Source: Ensifer sp. Root278
GTDB lineage: Bacteria > Pseudomonadota > Alphaproteobacteria > Rhizobiales > Rhizobiaceae
Assembly: GCF_001429285.1 (NCBI RefSeq)
Contig: NZ_LMJJ01000013.1
Span: 39,423-103,422 of the forward strand
DNA: 64,000 bases
Reading direction: 5' to 3'
The notes beneath the pieces were generated by a model. It was not told the DNA's origin. It ran no database searches and saw only the letters and a list, made by a program, of their open reading frames with translations. Positions 9,045 to 17,795 of this stretch are shown piece after piece (within the stretch, counting starts at the first letter, position 1; each line of letters begins with the position of its first letter). The position numbers and the translations under genes were made by a program.

Positions 9045-10049
9045 TTAAGGTACCAGCAGCACGCGCTCGGGCGTGCCGCGCAACACCGAAGCATAGGCCT
9101 TGGCGGCATCGGAGAGGCCGTAGACGGTCGCCGGATTGATGGGGAACGGCTTGAGCTTGCCCTCTTCGAACTTCGGTTTGAGCCTGTCGAAGATGCGCGC
9201 GCCCTCGACGGAAGACAGTGCCAGCGTGTCGATGCCGATATATTTGTGGCGGCCTCGGAAGAAGTTGAAGATATCGAAAGGCACTGCGCGATCGAAGGTG
9301 GAGATGAACACCTGTCGAGCCTGCTTCGCCATCGCGTTGTTGGCGATTTCGAAATAGGGGCTGCCGACCGTATTGAAGACGATGTCGGCGCCGTGGCCGC
9401 CGGTCTTCTCGCGCACGATCGCGGCGACATCATCCTTGGCGCTGTTCAGCATCTCGACGGGCGCGTTGCTATGCGCCAGCAGCGGCTGCTCGTTGTATTC
9501 GACCGCAAAGACCTTGGCCCCCGCCATGGTCGCCAGCTGGATGACCGCCTGCCCGACCTTGCCATTGCCGCCGCAGACGAGCACGACATCCGTCGGCTGC
9601 ACGCCGCCGGCTTCGCGCAGGCCCTCATGGGCCGTGATGAAGGGCACGCCGATCGAGCCTGCTTCCTGCATCGTGAAATTCGCGGGCTTGGCACGCACGG
9701 CCTTCTGATCGAGCACCATCCATTTGGCGTGGCTGCCGTCCTGGGTGATGCCGAGCTCGCCGCCGCCACCCCAGATCTCCATGCCAATCATCGATGACGG
9801 TCCTTCGCGCACTATGCCGCCGAAATCGCGACCGGGCGTGCGTGGCCAGACGGCGTGCGGCATATGTCCGAGGGATGCTTTCACGTCGCTGGGGTTTACC
9901 CCTGCCGCCATGATCTCCACCAGCACCTGGCCCGGTCCCGGTCGCGGCACTGCAACGTCGACGACGTCGATCTTGAGATTGTCGAGATCGGGGGATTTTT
10001 CCGTCACCCTCAATGCCCGGGCGATCTTGGCGTCCACCTGAATGTTCAT
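9045..10049 (-). CDS. MDR-family zinc-independent reductase/quinone oxidoreductase
   Basis: A 334-residue medium-chain dehydrogenase/reductase. The N-terminal GroES-like domain contains PGPGQVLVEIMAAGVNPSD, and the nucleotide-binding motif is GGNGKVGQAVIQLA (about residues 150-163). The structural-zinc Cys cluster of alcohol dehydrogenases is absent, which points to the NADPH:quinone oxidoreductase/enoyl reductase subgroup. It lies 27 bp after the BKACE gene. A role reducing a double bond or quinone of the pathway intermediate is inferred. Confidence 0.82.
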   Translation of the reverse strand: MNIQVDAKIARALRVTEKSPDLDNLKIDVVDVAVPRPGPGQVLVEIMAAGVNPSDVKASLGHMPHAVWPRTPGRDFGGIVREGPSSMIGMEIWGGGGELGITQDGSHAKWMVLDQKAVRAKPANFTMQEAGSIGVPFITAHEGLREAGGVQPTDVVLVCGGNGKVGQAVIQLATMAGAKVFAVEYNEQPLLAHSNAPVEMLNSAKDDVAAIVREKTGGHGADIVFNTVGSPYFEIANNAMAKQARQVFISTFDRAVPFDIFNFFRGRHKYIGIDTLALSSVEGARIFDRLKPKFEEGKLKPFPINPATVYGLSDAAKAYASVLRGTPERVLLVP

Positions 10050-10076
10050 TCTATGCCTCCTTGGAGATGTCGATGC

Positions 10077-10958
10077 TTATGCGCGCAGTCCGAGGATCTC
10101 ACGGGCCTGGGAAGGCTCGGCGATCCTTCCGCCGAGCTTCTCGATCAGGTCTCTTGCCCGTTCGACCAGTTCGCCATTGCCTTTGGCGAGCACGCCCTTG
10201 GCGATGTAGGAGTTGTCCTCCAGGCCAACGCGAACGTGACCGCCGAGCAGATAGGCCTGGACGGCCATCGGGAACGACATTCGACCGACACCGAACCCGG
10301 TCCAGACGGCGTCGCCGGGCAGCATTCGGGCGGCGGTCGCCATGACGTCGGTGGTCGACGGGAAGCCGTACTTGACGCCGGTCACGATCGTGAACATCGC
10401 CGGCGACTTCAGCACGCCCGCTTTCAAAAGGTCCTGTGCGAGCTGGATATGCCCGGTATCGAAGACCTCGAGCTCCGGCTTGGAACCCGCCTCGTTGATG
10501 ATGTCGGCCATGATCTTTACGTTGGCCGGCGTGTTGATCACGACTTCCGACCCGAAGGTCATGGTGTTGAGATCGAGCGTGGCGATGTCCGGTTTCAGCG
10601 CGACGATGTGCTCGACCCGCTTTTCCGGCCGCATCAGCGTGGTTCGCGGTCCGGCGACCGCCGGGTTCTCGTCGCTCGGGTGATAGCGTCCGCCCGGCCC
10701 GGTCGTCACGTTGAGGATCAGCGCCGTGTTTTTGGCCCGTATGCGCTCGACGACCTCGCGGTAGTATCCAAGCTCCATGGAGGGCTTCGCCGTAACCGGG
10801 TCCCGCACGTGAATATGCGCGATCGCCGCACCGGCATCGGCCGCTTCCAGGCAGGAATTGGCGATCTCCTCGGGCGTGACGGGAAGTGCGGGGGTGTTCT
10901 CCCGGGTCGTGAGGTTACCCGTGACCGCACAGGTAATGATGACGTTCTGCTGCATCAC
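10077..10958 (-). CDS. BKACE family beta-keto acid cleavage enzyme (DUF849)
   Basis: A 293-residue protein of the 3-keto-5-aminohexanoate cleavage enzyme family. The zinc-binding HxH is seen in AIAHIHVRD (about residues 44-52) and the N-terminal ITCAVTGNLT is typical. Family members condense a beta-keto acid with acetyl-CoA, giving acetoacetate and a CoA ester. It sits between the ring-cleavage dioxygenase and the reductase, so it may act on a beta-keto acid produced after ring opening. The substrate side chain is not predictable from sequence alone. Confidence 0.85.
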   Translation of the reverse strand: MMQQNVIITCAVTGNLTTRENTPALPVTPEEIANSCLEAADAGAAIAHIHVRDPVTAKPSMELGYYREVVERIRAKNTALILNVTTGPGGRYHPSDENPAVAGPRTTLMRPEKRVEHIVALKPDIATLDLNTMTFGSEVVINTPANVKIMADIINEAGSKPELEVFDTGHIQLAQDLLKAGVLKSPAMFTIVTGVKYGFPSTTDVMATAARMLPGDAVWTGFGVGRMSFPMAVQAYLLGGHVRVGLEDNSYIAKGVLAKGNGELVERARDLIEKLGGRIAEPSQAREILGLRA

Positions 10959-10994
10959 AGACTCTCCTTCCCAAGGAATGATCCATTTGATCCG

Positions 10995-11939
10995 TCAGCC
11001 ATGATGCGCCACCACCTTCTTTCCGGAGATCGGAGGCACCGGCAGGATCGATTGGCCCTCCACCAGTTTGAAGTGATAGTTGCAGCTGTAGAATGGCGCC
11101 TGGGCGCCCGGAAATCCGGAGTCCGGACTGTCGTGCCGGAAGAATTTCCCGACAATCTGCTGTTTCGCGCCGAAAACAACGTCGGTTAGCAGGGCTTCGT
11201 GACTGTCGGAAAAGATCTGGGTGACGAGAGTCTTGTAGCTGGGTGCCGAGACGATGAAGTGGATGTGGGCCGGACGCATCGGCGCCCGCTTCTGTGCCCG
11301 CAGGAGGTCGCCGACCGGGCCACCGGTTGGAACCGGATAGCCTGCCGGTTTCACGGACACGAAATGAAAGTTTCCATCGCTATCCGTCGTGAGCCGGCCG
11401 CGAAGGTTGAAGTCGTCCTGCGTCTCGTCCTGGTTCTCGTAGAGCCCGACTGGGGACGCCTGCCAGACATCGAGGGTTGCCCCCTCGACGGGCCGACCGG
11501 CGGGATCCGTCACACGACCCGTGAAATAGAGCTTAGGCTCAGGCGTATCGGAGCGCGCGATGCAGTCGCCGTTCACACATTTCGGCGCGCCACCGCGATA
11601 GAAAGGCCCGAGAAGCGCCGACAGCGTCTCGCCCTGCGTCCCGTCGATGTTGATCAGATCGATGAGCGTCGATGCGCCGAGCACGTCGGCGGCAAGCACC
11701 GTTCGTTGTGGGCCTCGTTGGTCGCCTGTCCGAGCGCCGTGATCCAGCGCAGGGCGTATTCGAACTCTGCCTCTGTCGGACGCGTCTCCAGCAGAAATGC
11801 ATGCAGATGGCTGACCATCGCATCCATGAGCTGTTTGAGCCGCGGATCGTCTCCGTGCGACATGGCGGCAAGCACCGTCGGCGCGACGTCGGTTTCCTTC
11901 GAGATCAGTTTTTACTTCGGGGCTGATATGGCTGTTCAT
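10995..11939 (-). CDS. Intradiol (hydroxyquinol-type) dioxygenase with two compensating frameshifts
   Basis: The C-terminal two thirds is an intradiol ring-cleavage dioxygenase. The Fe(III) ligands are visible as Tyr in LLGPFYRGG, Tyr in VKPAGYPVP and the two His of RPAHIHF. DVWQASPVGLYENQD is characteristic of hydroxyquinol 1,2-dioxygenases. The N-terminal 70 residues are scrambled: the proper helical sequence (for example RLKQLMDAMVSHLHAF) is in another frame between about 11907 and 11697. An extra A in an A5 run and a missing G in a GG run explain both shifts, and the overall frame stays open for 314 codons. It is either a sequencing artefact or a damaged gene. Confidence 0.75.
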   Translation of the reverse strand: MNSHISPEVKTDLEGNRRRADGACRHVARRRSAAQTAHGCDGQPSACISAGDASDRGRVRIRPALDHGARTGDQRGPQRTVLAADVLGASTLIDLINIDGTQGETLSALLGPFYRGGAPKCVNGDCIARSDTPEPKLYFTGRVTDPAGRPVEGATLDVWQASPVGLYENQDETQDDFNLRGRLTTDSDGNFHFVSVKPAGYPVPTGGPVGDLLRAQKRAPMRPAHIHFIVSAPSYKTLVTQIFSDSHEALLTDVVFGAKQQIVGKFFRHDSPDSGFPGAQAPFYSCNYHFKLVEGQSILPVPPISGKKVVAHHG

Positions 11940-11969
11940 CCTGTTCTCCTTTCCGCATCACTGGCCTGA

Positions 11970-12743
11970 CTAGGAGACCCGAAGTTCGGGCTTCGCCGAC
12001 CTCAGGTGCGGGTATTTTTCGGTCAGCAGCGACCCGTAGTAGTAGGTCTCGGTGAACGCGTCGGTTGCGCGGATGGCTTCGAGCCAACGCTGGATCGCCG
12101 GCGCATCCGCCCACATCGAGGAGAGACCGATATCGTCCATCCGGACGATCACCGGCATGATCGCGATATCCGCCAGCGTCATCTTATCGCCCATGATCCA
12201 CGGTCCGCCATTGTCGGAAAGCCAGCTCGCCATGCGCTGAACACCGCGTTGCAGGCGGCCGAGCGCTTCGTTCATTTCCTGCTCCGGGAAGCCGGTGCGC
12301 CCCATCTTCATCAGGAACTCGCGACGAAGCGGCTTTGCGTCACAGACCGCCTGGAACTCCTCTGCCGTCATCGCCTGGTAGTGCGGCAGGAAGGCGAGGT
12401 TGTAGGAAGGCACCCGGATCGCCGGCGTCGGTACTTCGTCGATGAAGCGCATCATCGCCCGCATCTTCGCCGCTTCGAAGGCGTCCCATGGTCGAAACGC
12501 ACCTGGGAGAATGTCCTCGAGATAATCCATGATGACGGCGGAGTCGGTGACCGCACGGCCCTGGTGAACGAGCGAAGGCACCACCCCGTTCGGATTGATC
12601 GCGAGGTATTCGGGTTTCAGCTGATCGCCGGTGAACAGATCGAGCTTGTGCTCCTCGAATGCGAGGCCCTTCGCGTGCAGAACGTATCGCACCCGTTGGC
12701 TGCACGTCGATTGAGGAGCGTTGTAGAGAATGAAGTCCTGCAT
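11970..12743 (-). CDS. Glutathione S-transferase family protein
   Basis: A 257-residue GST. The N-terminal thioredoxin-like domain begins FILYNAPQSTCSQRVRYVLH, with Ser/Cys at the usual activating position, followed by NPNGVVPSLVHQG and DSAVIMDYLED for glutathione binding. The C-terminal helical domain includes MGDKMTLADIAIMPV. The start at 12743 has a strong GGAGG site; an ATG 12 nt upstream overlaps the permease stop. In a ring-cleavage operon, GSTs often act as maleyl-type isomerases or detoxify quinones; this is inferred. Confidence 0.85.
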   Translation of the reverse strand: MQDFILYNAPQSTCSQRVRYVLHAKGLAFEEHKLDLFTGDQLKPEYLAINPNGVVPSLVHQGRAVTDSAVIMDYLEDILPGAFRPWDAFEAAKMRAMMRFIDEVPTPAIRVPSYNLAFLPHYQAMTAEEFQAVCDAKPLRREFLMKMGRTGFPEQEMNEALGRLQRGVQRMASWLSDNGGPWIMGDKMTLADIAIMPVIVRMDDIGLSSMWADAPAIQRWLEAIRATDAFTETYYYGSLLTEKYPHLRSAKPELRVS

Positions 12744-12754
12744 GGTCGCCTCCA

Positions 12755-13798
12755 TCAATCCCAGTTGAGGACGCGGGGCAGCTTGCCCTTGCGGGCCAGC
12801 GTCCCGATCACGCCGTTGGGGAAGAACATCAGTCCCAGGACCATGACGAAACCGGTCGCCATGATGTTGATCTCGGACGCGCCGAGCGTCGCCACGAAGA
12901 TTTCGTTGAAGGCGACGATCAGAATCGCACCCACGACAGGCCCGGCAATCGTGCCCTTGCCGCCGAGGATGCACATCAGCACCAGGTTTGCCGAAACGAG
13001 GATGATCAGGAAGATGTTCGGCCGGAGATAGGTGAGGTATTCGCCCCAGACAGCACCCGCCATGCCGACGAAGAATGCCGACAACGCGAAGGCAAGGACC
13101 TTGTAGAATCGGGTGTTGATGCCGGCGCTCTCCGCCTTGACCTCGTCCTTGGAGAGCGCGCGCAGGCCGAGCCCGAACTTGGAATGCTTGATGCGATAGG
13201 TCGCCCATACGGTGAAGGCAGCCATCAGCACAAAGGCATAGTAATAGGGCAGTTTGGCAGTCTCGACCGGCAGGTCGGTAACCGGCAGCGACAAGCCATT
13301 GGCGCCGCCGATGAACTCCCAGTGATCGAACAGGATACGGGCGATCATCAGGAGCGCGATGGAGGAGATGATGAAGCTCGGGCCGCGAACCTTCAGCGTG
13401 ATGAGGCCGATGAGATAACCGCAGACGGCAGCCACCAGCCCGGCGAGCGGTGCCGTCAGCAGCGATGAGATCCCGTATCGCGCCAGGAGCACGCCTGAGA
13501 AATAGCCGCCGATCGCGAAGAAGACCGCGTGTCCGAGCGAGATGTAGCCGGCGAAGCCGCCGATGATGTTCCAGCCGCTGGCCATGACCGCATAGGAGGC
13601 GGTGAACAGCACGAGATGCAGCAGGTAGTTGTAGTTGCCGGTCAGCTGCAGGAGCGGCAGGGCGAGCAGGACACCGAGCACGGCCACGGGAAACCATGTG
13701 GCGCGGGTCTGGTCATGCTGGCGCGCAAGCTTCTGATTGTGAATGCGACGGGCCTCGAGCACCGAGCTCGCGTCGGCTTGTTGCAGGTTTGCGGCCAT
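12755..13798 (-). CDS. livM: Branched-chain-type ABC permease, LivM
   Basis: A 347-residue permease of the LivM family with an N-terminal cytoplasmic tail and about ten hydrophobic segments. SGWNIIGGFAGYISLGHAVFF is the conserved core, and the C-terminal VLMCILGGKGTIAGP is typical. The start at 13798 overlaps the LivH stop (TAATG), so the two are probably translationally coupled. The true ligand is probably an aromatic or organic acid rather than an amino acid, judging from the neighbouring enzymes. Confidence 0.88.
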   Translation of the reverse strand: MAANLQQADASSVLEARRIHNQKLARQHDQTRATWFPVAVLGVLLALPLLQLTGNYNYLLHLVLFTASYAVMASGWNIIGGFAGYISLGHAVFFAIGGYFSGVLLARYGISSLLTAPLAGLVAAVCGYLIGLITLKVRGPSFIISSIALLMIARILFDHWEFIGGANGLSLPVTDLPVETAKLPYYYAFVLMAAFTVWATYRIKHSKFGLGLRALSKDEVKAESAGINTRFYKVLAFALSAFFVGMAGAVWGEYLTYLRPNIFLIILVSANLVLMCILGGKGTIAGPVVGAILIVAFNEIFVATLGASEINIMATGFVMVLGLMFFPNGVIGTLARKGKLPRVLNWD

Positions 13799-14679
13799 TA
13801 TGCCAACTCCGGTTTTTCGCCGAACAGCCCCTGGGGACGGATCAGCAGGATGACGAAGAGTGCGAGAAAGAAGGTCATTGTCGACCAGGTGGCGCCCACC
13901 CAGGTGCCGACGAAGGCGGCGACGACCGAAAGAAGGAGCGAGGCGACGACGGTGCCGAGCACGCTGCCCATGCCGCCGAGGACGACGACCGACATCAGCA
14001 TCGCGATCCATTCCCACTGCTTGGCGGGGAAGAAGCTGAAGACGAAGCTCACCAAAGAGCCTGCAGCGCCGGCAAGCCCGATCCCGATCGCGAAGGCCAC
14101 CATGCTGATCAGGTTGACATTGACGCCGAGAAGCTCGGCAGCCTCACGGTTCTGGGTCGTTGCGCGGATGGCGTAGCCAAGCCGCGAGTAGTTGAGGAAC
14201 AGCGTCAGCGCACCGATGATCGCCAGCGACACTACCCCGGCATAGAACTGCCCCTTCGGAATGAACAGGCTGCCGATGAAGAAGGCATCCGTCGCGTAAT
14301 CGGGCGAAGTCACGCGCTGGGTGTTGGTGAAGGCGGCACCGAGGAAACCTTCGACGATCATGGCCAGTGCGAAGGTCAAAAGCACTGTCATTTCCGAGTA
14401 GCGCGCGCTTTTTGCCTGGCTTTCGAACATGAGGCGGTAGAGAAGCACGCCGATTGCAGCCATGATCAGTGCCGCGATCGGCAACGTCGCGATCGGGTCG
14501 AGACCCCAAAGCTTGAATGCCCAGTAACTAACATAGGCGCCGCAGATGATCAGTGAGGGGTGTGCCAGGTTGACGATGCGCATGACGCCAAAGACCAGCG
14601 AAAGACCGGATCCCATCAGCGCGATCACGCCGCCAAGGGCGAGGCCGAGTATCAGTATCTGAAGAATGTCTGTCATCAT
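13798..14679 (-). CDS. livH: Branched-chain-type ABC permease, LivH
   Basis: A 293-residue LivH-type permease with about eight membrane segments. ALMGSGLSLVFGVMRIVNLAHP near the N-terminus and VVLGGMGSVLGTVVASL near the C-terminus are family hallmarks. It begins 8 bp after the LivF stop and overlaps the LivM start. With LivM it forms the membrane channel of the importer. Confidence 0.9.
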   Translation of the reverse strand: MMTDILQILILGLALGGVIALMGSGLSLVFGVMRIVNLAHPSLIICGAYVSYWAFKLWGLDPIATLPIAALIMAAIGVLLYRLMFESQAKSARYSEMTVLLTFALAMIVEGFLGAAFTNTQRVTSPDYATDAFFIGSLFIPKGQFYAGVVSLAIIGALTLFLNYSRLGYAIRATTQNREAAELLGVNVNLISMVAFAIGIGLAGAAGSLVSFVFSFFPAKQWEWIAMLMSVVVLGGMGSVLGTVVASLLLSVVAAFVGTWVGATWSTMTFFLALFVILLIRPQGLFGEKPELA

Positions 14680-14687
14680 GTCCTCCG

Positions 14688-15416
14688 CTACGCGACCTTG
14701 CGGCCGCCGAGGTAAAGTTCCTGGATGCGCGGGTCCGCCAGTACCGCTTCGGCCGGCCCTTCGAAGAGGGTGCGGCCGAGGTCGAGGACAACGCCCCAGT
14801 CGGAATTCTTGAGGCCCATCATCGCGTTCTGCTCGACGAGCAGCACCGTGACGCCCTCCTTCGACATCATCTTCATGATGTCGAACATCTCCTGGACCAC
14901 CTTCGGCGCGAGTCCGAGGGAGGGTTCATCCAGCATGACGATGTCCGGCTTGACGATCAGCGTCCGCGCCATGGCAAGCGTCTGCTGCTGGCCACCCGAC
15001 ATGGTTCCGGCATGCTGATCGGCCCGTTCGCGCAAGACCGGGAAGCGCTCGAGGATTTCGTCGATGCGGCGGTCGCGCAGTTTCGTGTCGTCGAGCACGT
15101 ATCCGCCCATGCGCAGGTTTTCGCGCACCGTCATCTTCGGAAACAGCGCGCGTTCCTGCGGCACGAAACAGATGCCTTTGCGAAGGATCTGGTCCGGGCG
15201 TAGCCCGTTCAGACGCTCGCCCTTGAAGACGACATCGCCCTTGCGGATCGTCAGCATGCCGCAGATCGCCTTCAACAGCGTGGACTTGCCGGCGCCGTTT
15301 GGGCCGATGATGCAGTGGACCTTGCCAGGCTCGACCGTCAGACGGGCGCCATCAAGTATGGCAGGGCCGTCGCCGTAGCCGGCAGTGATGTTGGTGACTT
15401 GCAAAAGTTCGCTCAT
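14688..15416 (-). CDS. livF: Branched-chain-type ABC ATPase, LivF
   Basis: A 242-residue ATPase with Walker A GPNGAGKST (about 38-46), signature MSGGQQQTLAMAR and Walker B VMLDEPSLGLAP. The LAP sequence after Walker B is typical of LivF. The start codon overlaps the LivG stop by one base (TGATG), which suggests coupled translation of the two ATPases. Confidence 0.92.
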   Translation of the reverse strand: MSELLQVTNITAGYGDGPAILDGARLTVEPGKVHCIIGPNGAGKSTLLKAICGMLTIRKGDVVFKGERLNGLRPDQILRKGICFVPQERALFPKMTVRENLRMGGYVLDDTKLRDRRIDEILERFPVLRERADQHAGTMSGGQQQTLAMARTLIVKPDIVMLDEPSLGLAPKVVQEMFDIMKMMSKEGVTVLLVEQNAMMGLKNSDWGVVLDLGRTLFEGPAEAVLADPRIQELYLGGRKVA

Positions 15417-16162
15417 CAGGCCGCTTCCTCTTCCAGTACGCCGCCCAGATAGGCTTCGAGCACATGCGGATCGCGACGCACCACATCGGGCGTGCCGTCG
15501 CAGATCACCCGCCCATGCGCCATGACGACGACGCGGTGCGAAAGCCGCATGATCAGGTCCATGTTGTGTTCGACGATGAGGACCGTCAGCCCCTTGGCAT
15601 TGAGCGCCTTGATGTGGCCAACGATCTCCTCGAGCAGCGTCGGATTGACGCCGCCGGCCGGCTCGTCCAGCAGAATGATCTTGGGATCGGCCATCAGCAG
15701 CGCGGCCAGATCCATCAGTTTCTTCTGGCCGTAGGACAGGTTGTGCCCGTCCTCGTAGGCAATGCGGGTGATCCCGAGGAAATCGAGGATCGACATCGCC
15801 TTGTCCCGCTCATCCGCCGAGATTGCGGGCCGAAACAGCTCCGTGAACCCGCGGCAGCGCGCCTGGACGATCACGTTTTCCAGCACCGTCATGTCGGCGA
15901 GATTGCGTGAGATCTGGAACGTGCGGCTAAGACCCTTTGCGGTGATCTTGTGCGGGCGCAGATTGTCGATCCGCTCTCCGTCCAGCCAGACCTCGCCGGA
16001 AGTCGGAACGACGGTGCGACTGATGCAATTGAAGGCCGTGGTCTTGCCGGCGCCGTTCGGGCCGATGAGTGCCGTGATCGAGCCTTTCTCGACCGTGAAG
16101 CTTGCGCCATCCACGGCGCGAATTCCGCCGTAGTGCTTGCACAGGTTCTTAACCTCGAGCAT
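15416..16162 (-). CDS. livG: Branched-chain-type ABC ATPase, LivG
   Basis: A 248-residue ATPase with Walker A GPNGAGKTT (about 34-42), the signature LSYGQKKLMDLA and Walker B ILLDEPAGGVNP, all as expected for LivG. The switch His is in VLIVEHNMDLIM. It follows the binding-protein gene by 97 bp and overlaps the LivF gene. Confidence 0.92.
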   Translation of the reverse strand: MLEVKNLCKHYGGIRAVDGASFTVEKGSITALIGPNGAGKTTAFNCISRTVVPTSGEVWLDGERIDNLRPHKITAKGLSRTFQISRNLADMTVLENVIVQARCRGFTELFRPAISADERDKAMSILDFLGITRIAYEDGHNLSYGQKKLMDLAALLMADPKIILLDEPAGGVNPTLLEEIVGHIKALNAKGLTVLIVEHNMDLIMRLSHRVVVMAHGRVICDGTPDVVRRDPHVLEAYLGGVLEEEAA

Positions 16163-16259
16163 CCGCGCGATCTCCTTTCAGTAGATATCTCAGTAGTAGA
16201 TGCCTGCCGATCGGGAGGGCGCGCCGCAGGCGGAACGCCCTCCCCTATCTCGCAAACGG

Positions 16260-17543
16260 TCAGAAACCGGACTTGGGATAGCGGAAGGGCACGACGCCCT
16301 CGAACTGACCGGTCGGGTAAACGAAGGTCAGCTTGCCGTCCTGCCACTGCGTCATGATGTGCGCCTTGTCGACGGGTAGGCCGAGATCGTCCCAACTGAA
16401 ATTACCGAGAACCGTCTGAACCGGCTGCTCCTTTGTGCGGGCGTGCAGCCATTCGCCCATCTTGGCGTTATCCGTGGTGCCGGCCCCGACGATCGCCTGC
16501 TCGATGCCCTGGCAGACGGCGAAGGGAATGGCGCTGTCCTCATCCGGCTCGACGCCGTATTCGGCTTCGAATGCCTTCACGAAATCCGCATTGTCGAACG
16601 GCTTTCCGGCGAGCGTACTCTTGAAGGGAACATCCTTGTGCCAGGTGGTGTGGATGACGACACCATCGGCCGCATCCTTGCCGACACCCTCGATGAATTC
16701 CGTCTGCGCGCCCTGGCTGAGATAGACGAGCTTCGCTGATGCACCGACGGTCTTCAGAGCGCGCATGAGCTGAACCGCTTCTTCCGCAGAAGCCGTCAGG
16801 CCGACGATCATTTCCGCGCCGGAGCGCTTGATCGAATTTGCAAGGTTCAGCCAGTCATTGAACCCTTCTTCGGGCCACTTTTCCTCCATTACCACTTCGA
16901 TACCGGCTTCCTTGAAGTAACCGGGAGCGAGGTCGGCGATTTCCTTGTCATTGGCCGGATCGATCACCTTCTGGCCGAGGAGGCCGGTGGCGATCGCGTT
17001 TGCGAAGAAGTCGTCCGCGTGGACGACCGCGACAGTCTTCGGCGCATCCGCCGGGTCCTTGATCTCCTTCAGGAGGCCGATCATGTCCTTGCCGGTATAT
17101 TCGGCGGCATTGACCTGGAAGTAGAAGAGGTTCTTGTAGCCCTGGGCATAGATCCGGAGCGCCCCGCCCGAGGGAACCGGGTGAACCATGTTGTACTTGG
17201 ACAGAACGTTGCCGACCGGAAAGGTCAGGCGGCTCGAGAAGGTGCCGTAGACGGCATCGACCTTGTCGACATTGATGAAGCGTTCGTACTGGTTGATGGC
17301 CGTTGCCGGATCAGAGCGATTGTCGCTGACAATCAATTCCACCTGCTTGCCGAGAATACCGCCCGCTTCGTTGATGAGCTTGTTGCAGAGCTCGTAGCCC
17401 CGCTTGTGCTTCTCGCCGCTGACCGAGAGGCCACCGGTAATCGGCAGCGACGCTCCGATCCGTATTGTTTCCGCAGCGCTGGCAACGGTGCTTGCTGAAA
17501 GCACACTGATGGTTGCTGCCGCGATCAGCCGATTGATTCCCAT
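16260..17543 (-). CDS. ABC importer substrate-binding protein, LivJ/LivK-like
   Basis: A 427-residue periplasmic binding protein of the leucine-binding (Peripla_BP_6) family. A Sec signal peptide occupies residues 1-24 (INRLIAAATISVLSASTVASA), then TIRIGASLPITGGLSVSGE starts the mature fold. The start at 17543 is preceded by GGGAGGAGAAGAA; the upstream in-frame codons are rejected. It is the first gene of the catabolic unit and lies directly downstream of the LacI-type operators. The longer C-terminus relative to LivJ suggests a ligand other than leucine; amide or aromatic acid ligands are known for such homologues. Confidence 0.88.
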   Translation of the reverse strand: MGINRLIAAATISVLSASTVASAAETIRIGASLPITGGLSVSGEKHKRGYELCNKLINEAGGILGKQVELIVSDNRSDPATAINQYERFINVDKVDAVYGTFSSRLTFPVGNVLSKYNMVHPVPSGGALRIYAQGYKNLFYFQVNAAEYTGKDMIGLLKEIKDPADAPKTVAVVHADDFFANAIATGLLGQKVIDPANDKEIADLAPGYFKEAGIEVVMEEKWPEEGFNDWLNLANSIKRSGAEMIVGLTASAEEAVQLMRALKTVGASAKLVYLSQGAQTEFIEGVGKDAADGVVIHTTWHKDVPFKSTLAGKPFDNADFVKAFEAEYGVEPDEDSAIPFAVCQGIEQAIVGAGTTDNAKMGEWLHARTKEQPVQTVLGNFSWDDLGLPVDKAHIMTQWQDGKLTFVYPTGQFEGVVPFRYPKSGF

Positions 17544-17567
17544 TTCTTCTCCTCCCAGAGGTTTTCG

Positions 17568-17581
17568 TGCAATCGTTTGCA
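17568..17581. promoter_or_regulatory. LacI-type operator O1
   Basis: A 14-bp near-perfect palindrome, TGCAATCGTTTGCA, with the central CG expected of LacI/GalR operators. It lies 24 bp upstream of the binding-protein start codon. A repressor bound here would block transcription of the minus-strand catabolic unit. Confidence 0.7.
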
Positions 17582-17683
17582 TTCGAGTAAAAGACAAATC
17601 GCCCAGCTCCGCCGGACGCCACTCACGCCTTGTGTTCGATCGACGGCAGGGCAGCTCCTCAACTCCTTGCCGAAAACTGGATG

Positions 17684-17697
17684 TGCAAACGATTGCA
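17684..17697. promoter_or_regulatory. LacI-type operator O2
   Basis: TGCAAACGATTGCA is the exact reverse complement of the O1 site and lies in the middle of the divergent intergenic region. The spacing between the centres of O1 and O2 is about 116 bp, which would allow DNA looping by a dimer of dimers. Confidence 0.7.
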
Positions 17698-17740
17698 CGT
17701 CCGCGATTATGCGTACCGCTTGCGCTTTGTCAAGCGCCCA

Positions 17741-17754
17741 TGCGAACGATTGCA
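17741..17754. promoter_or_regulatory. LacI-type operator O3
   Basis: TGCGAACGATTGCA differs from O2 by one base. It lies 41 bp upstream of the LacI-family start codon, a position that suits autorepression. The O2-O3 spacing is 57 bp. Confidence 0.65.
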
Positions 17755-17795
17755 AAACTCCTGGCAAGATTTTAAATGGAGGAGCGAGGTGATAC

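Noticed and set aside
9855..11189. 444-codon plus-strand frame opposite the BKACE gene
   Set aside because: It has antisense composition typical of GC-rich DNA, lies over several clearly real minus-strand genes and matches no protein family.
12006..13031. 341-codon plus-strand frame opposite the GST and LivM genes
   Set aside because: It is a shadow of two recognisable genes and has no ribosome binding site or conserved motif.
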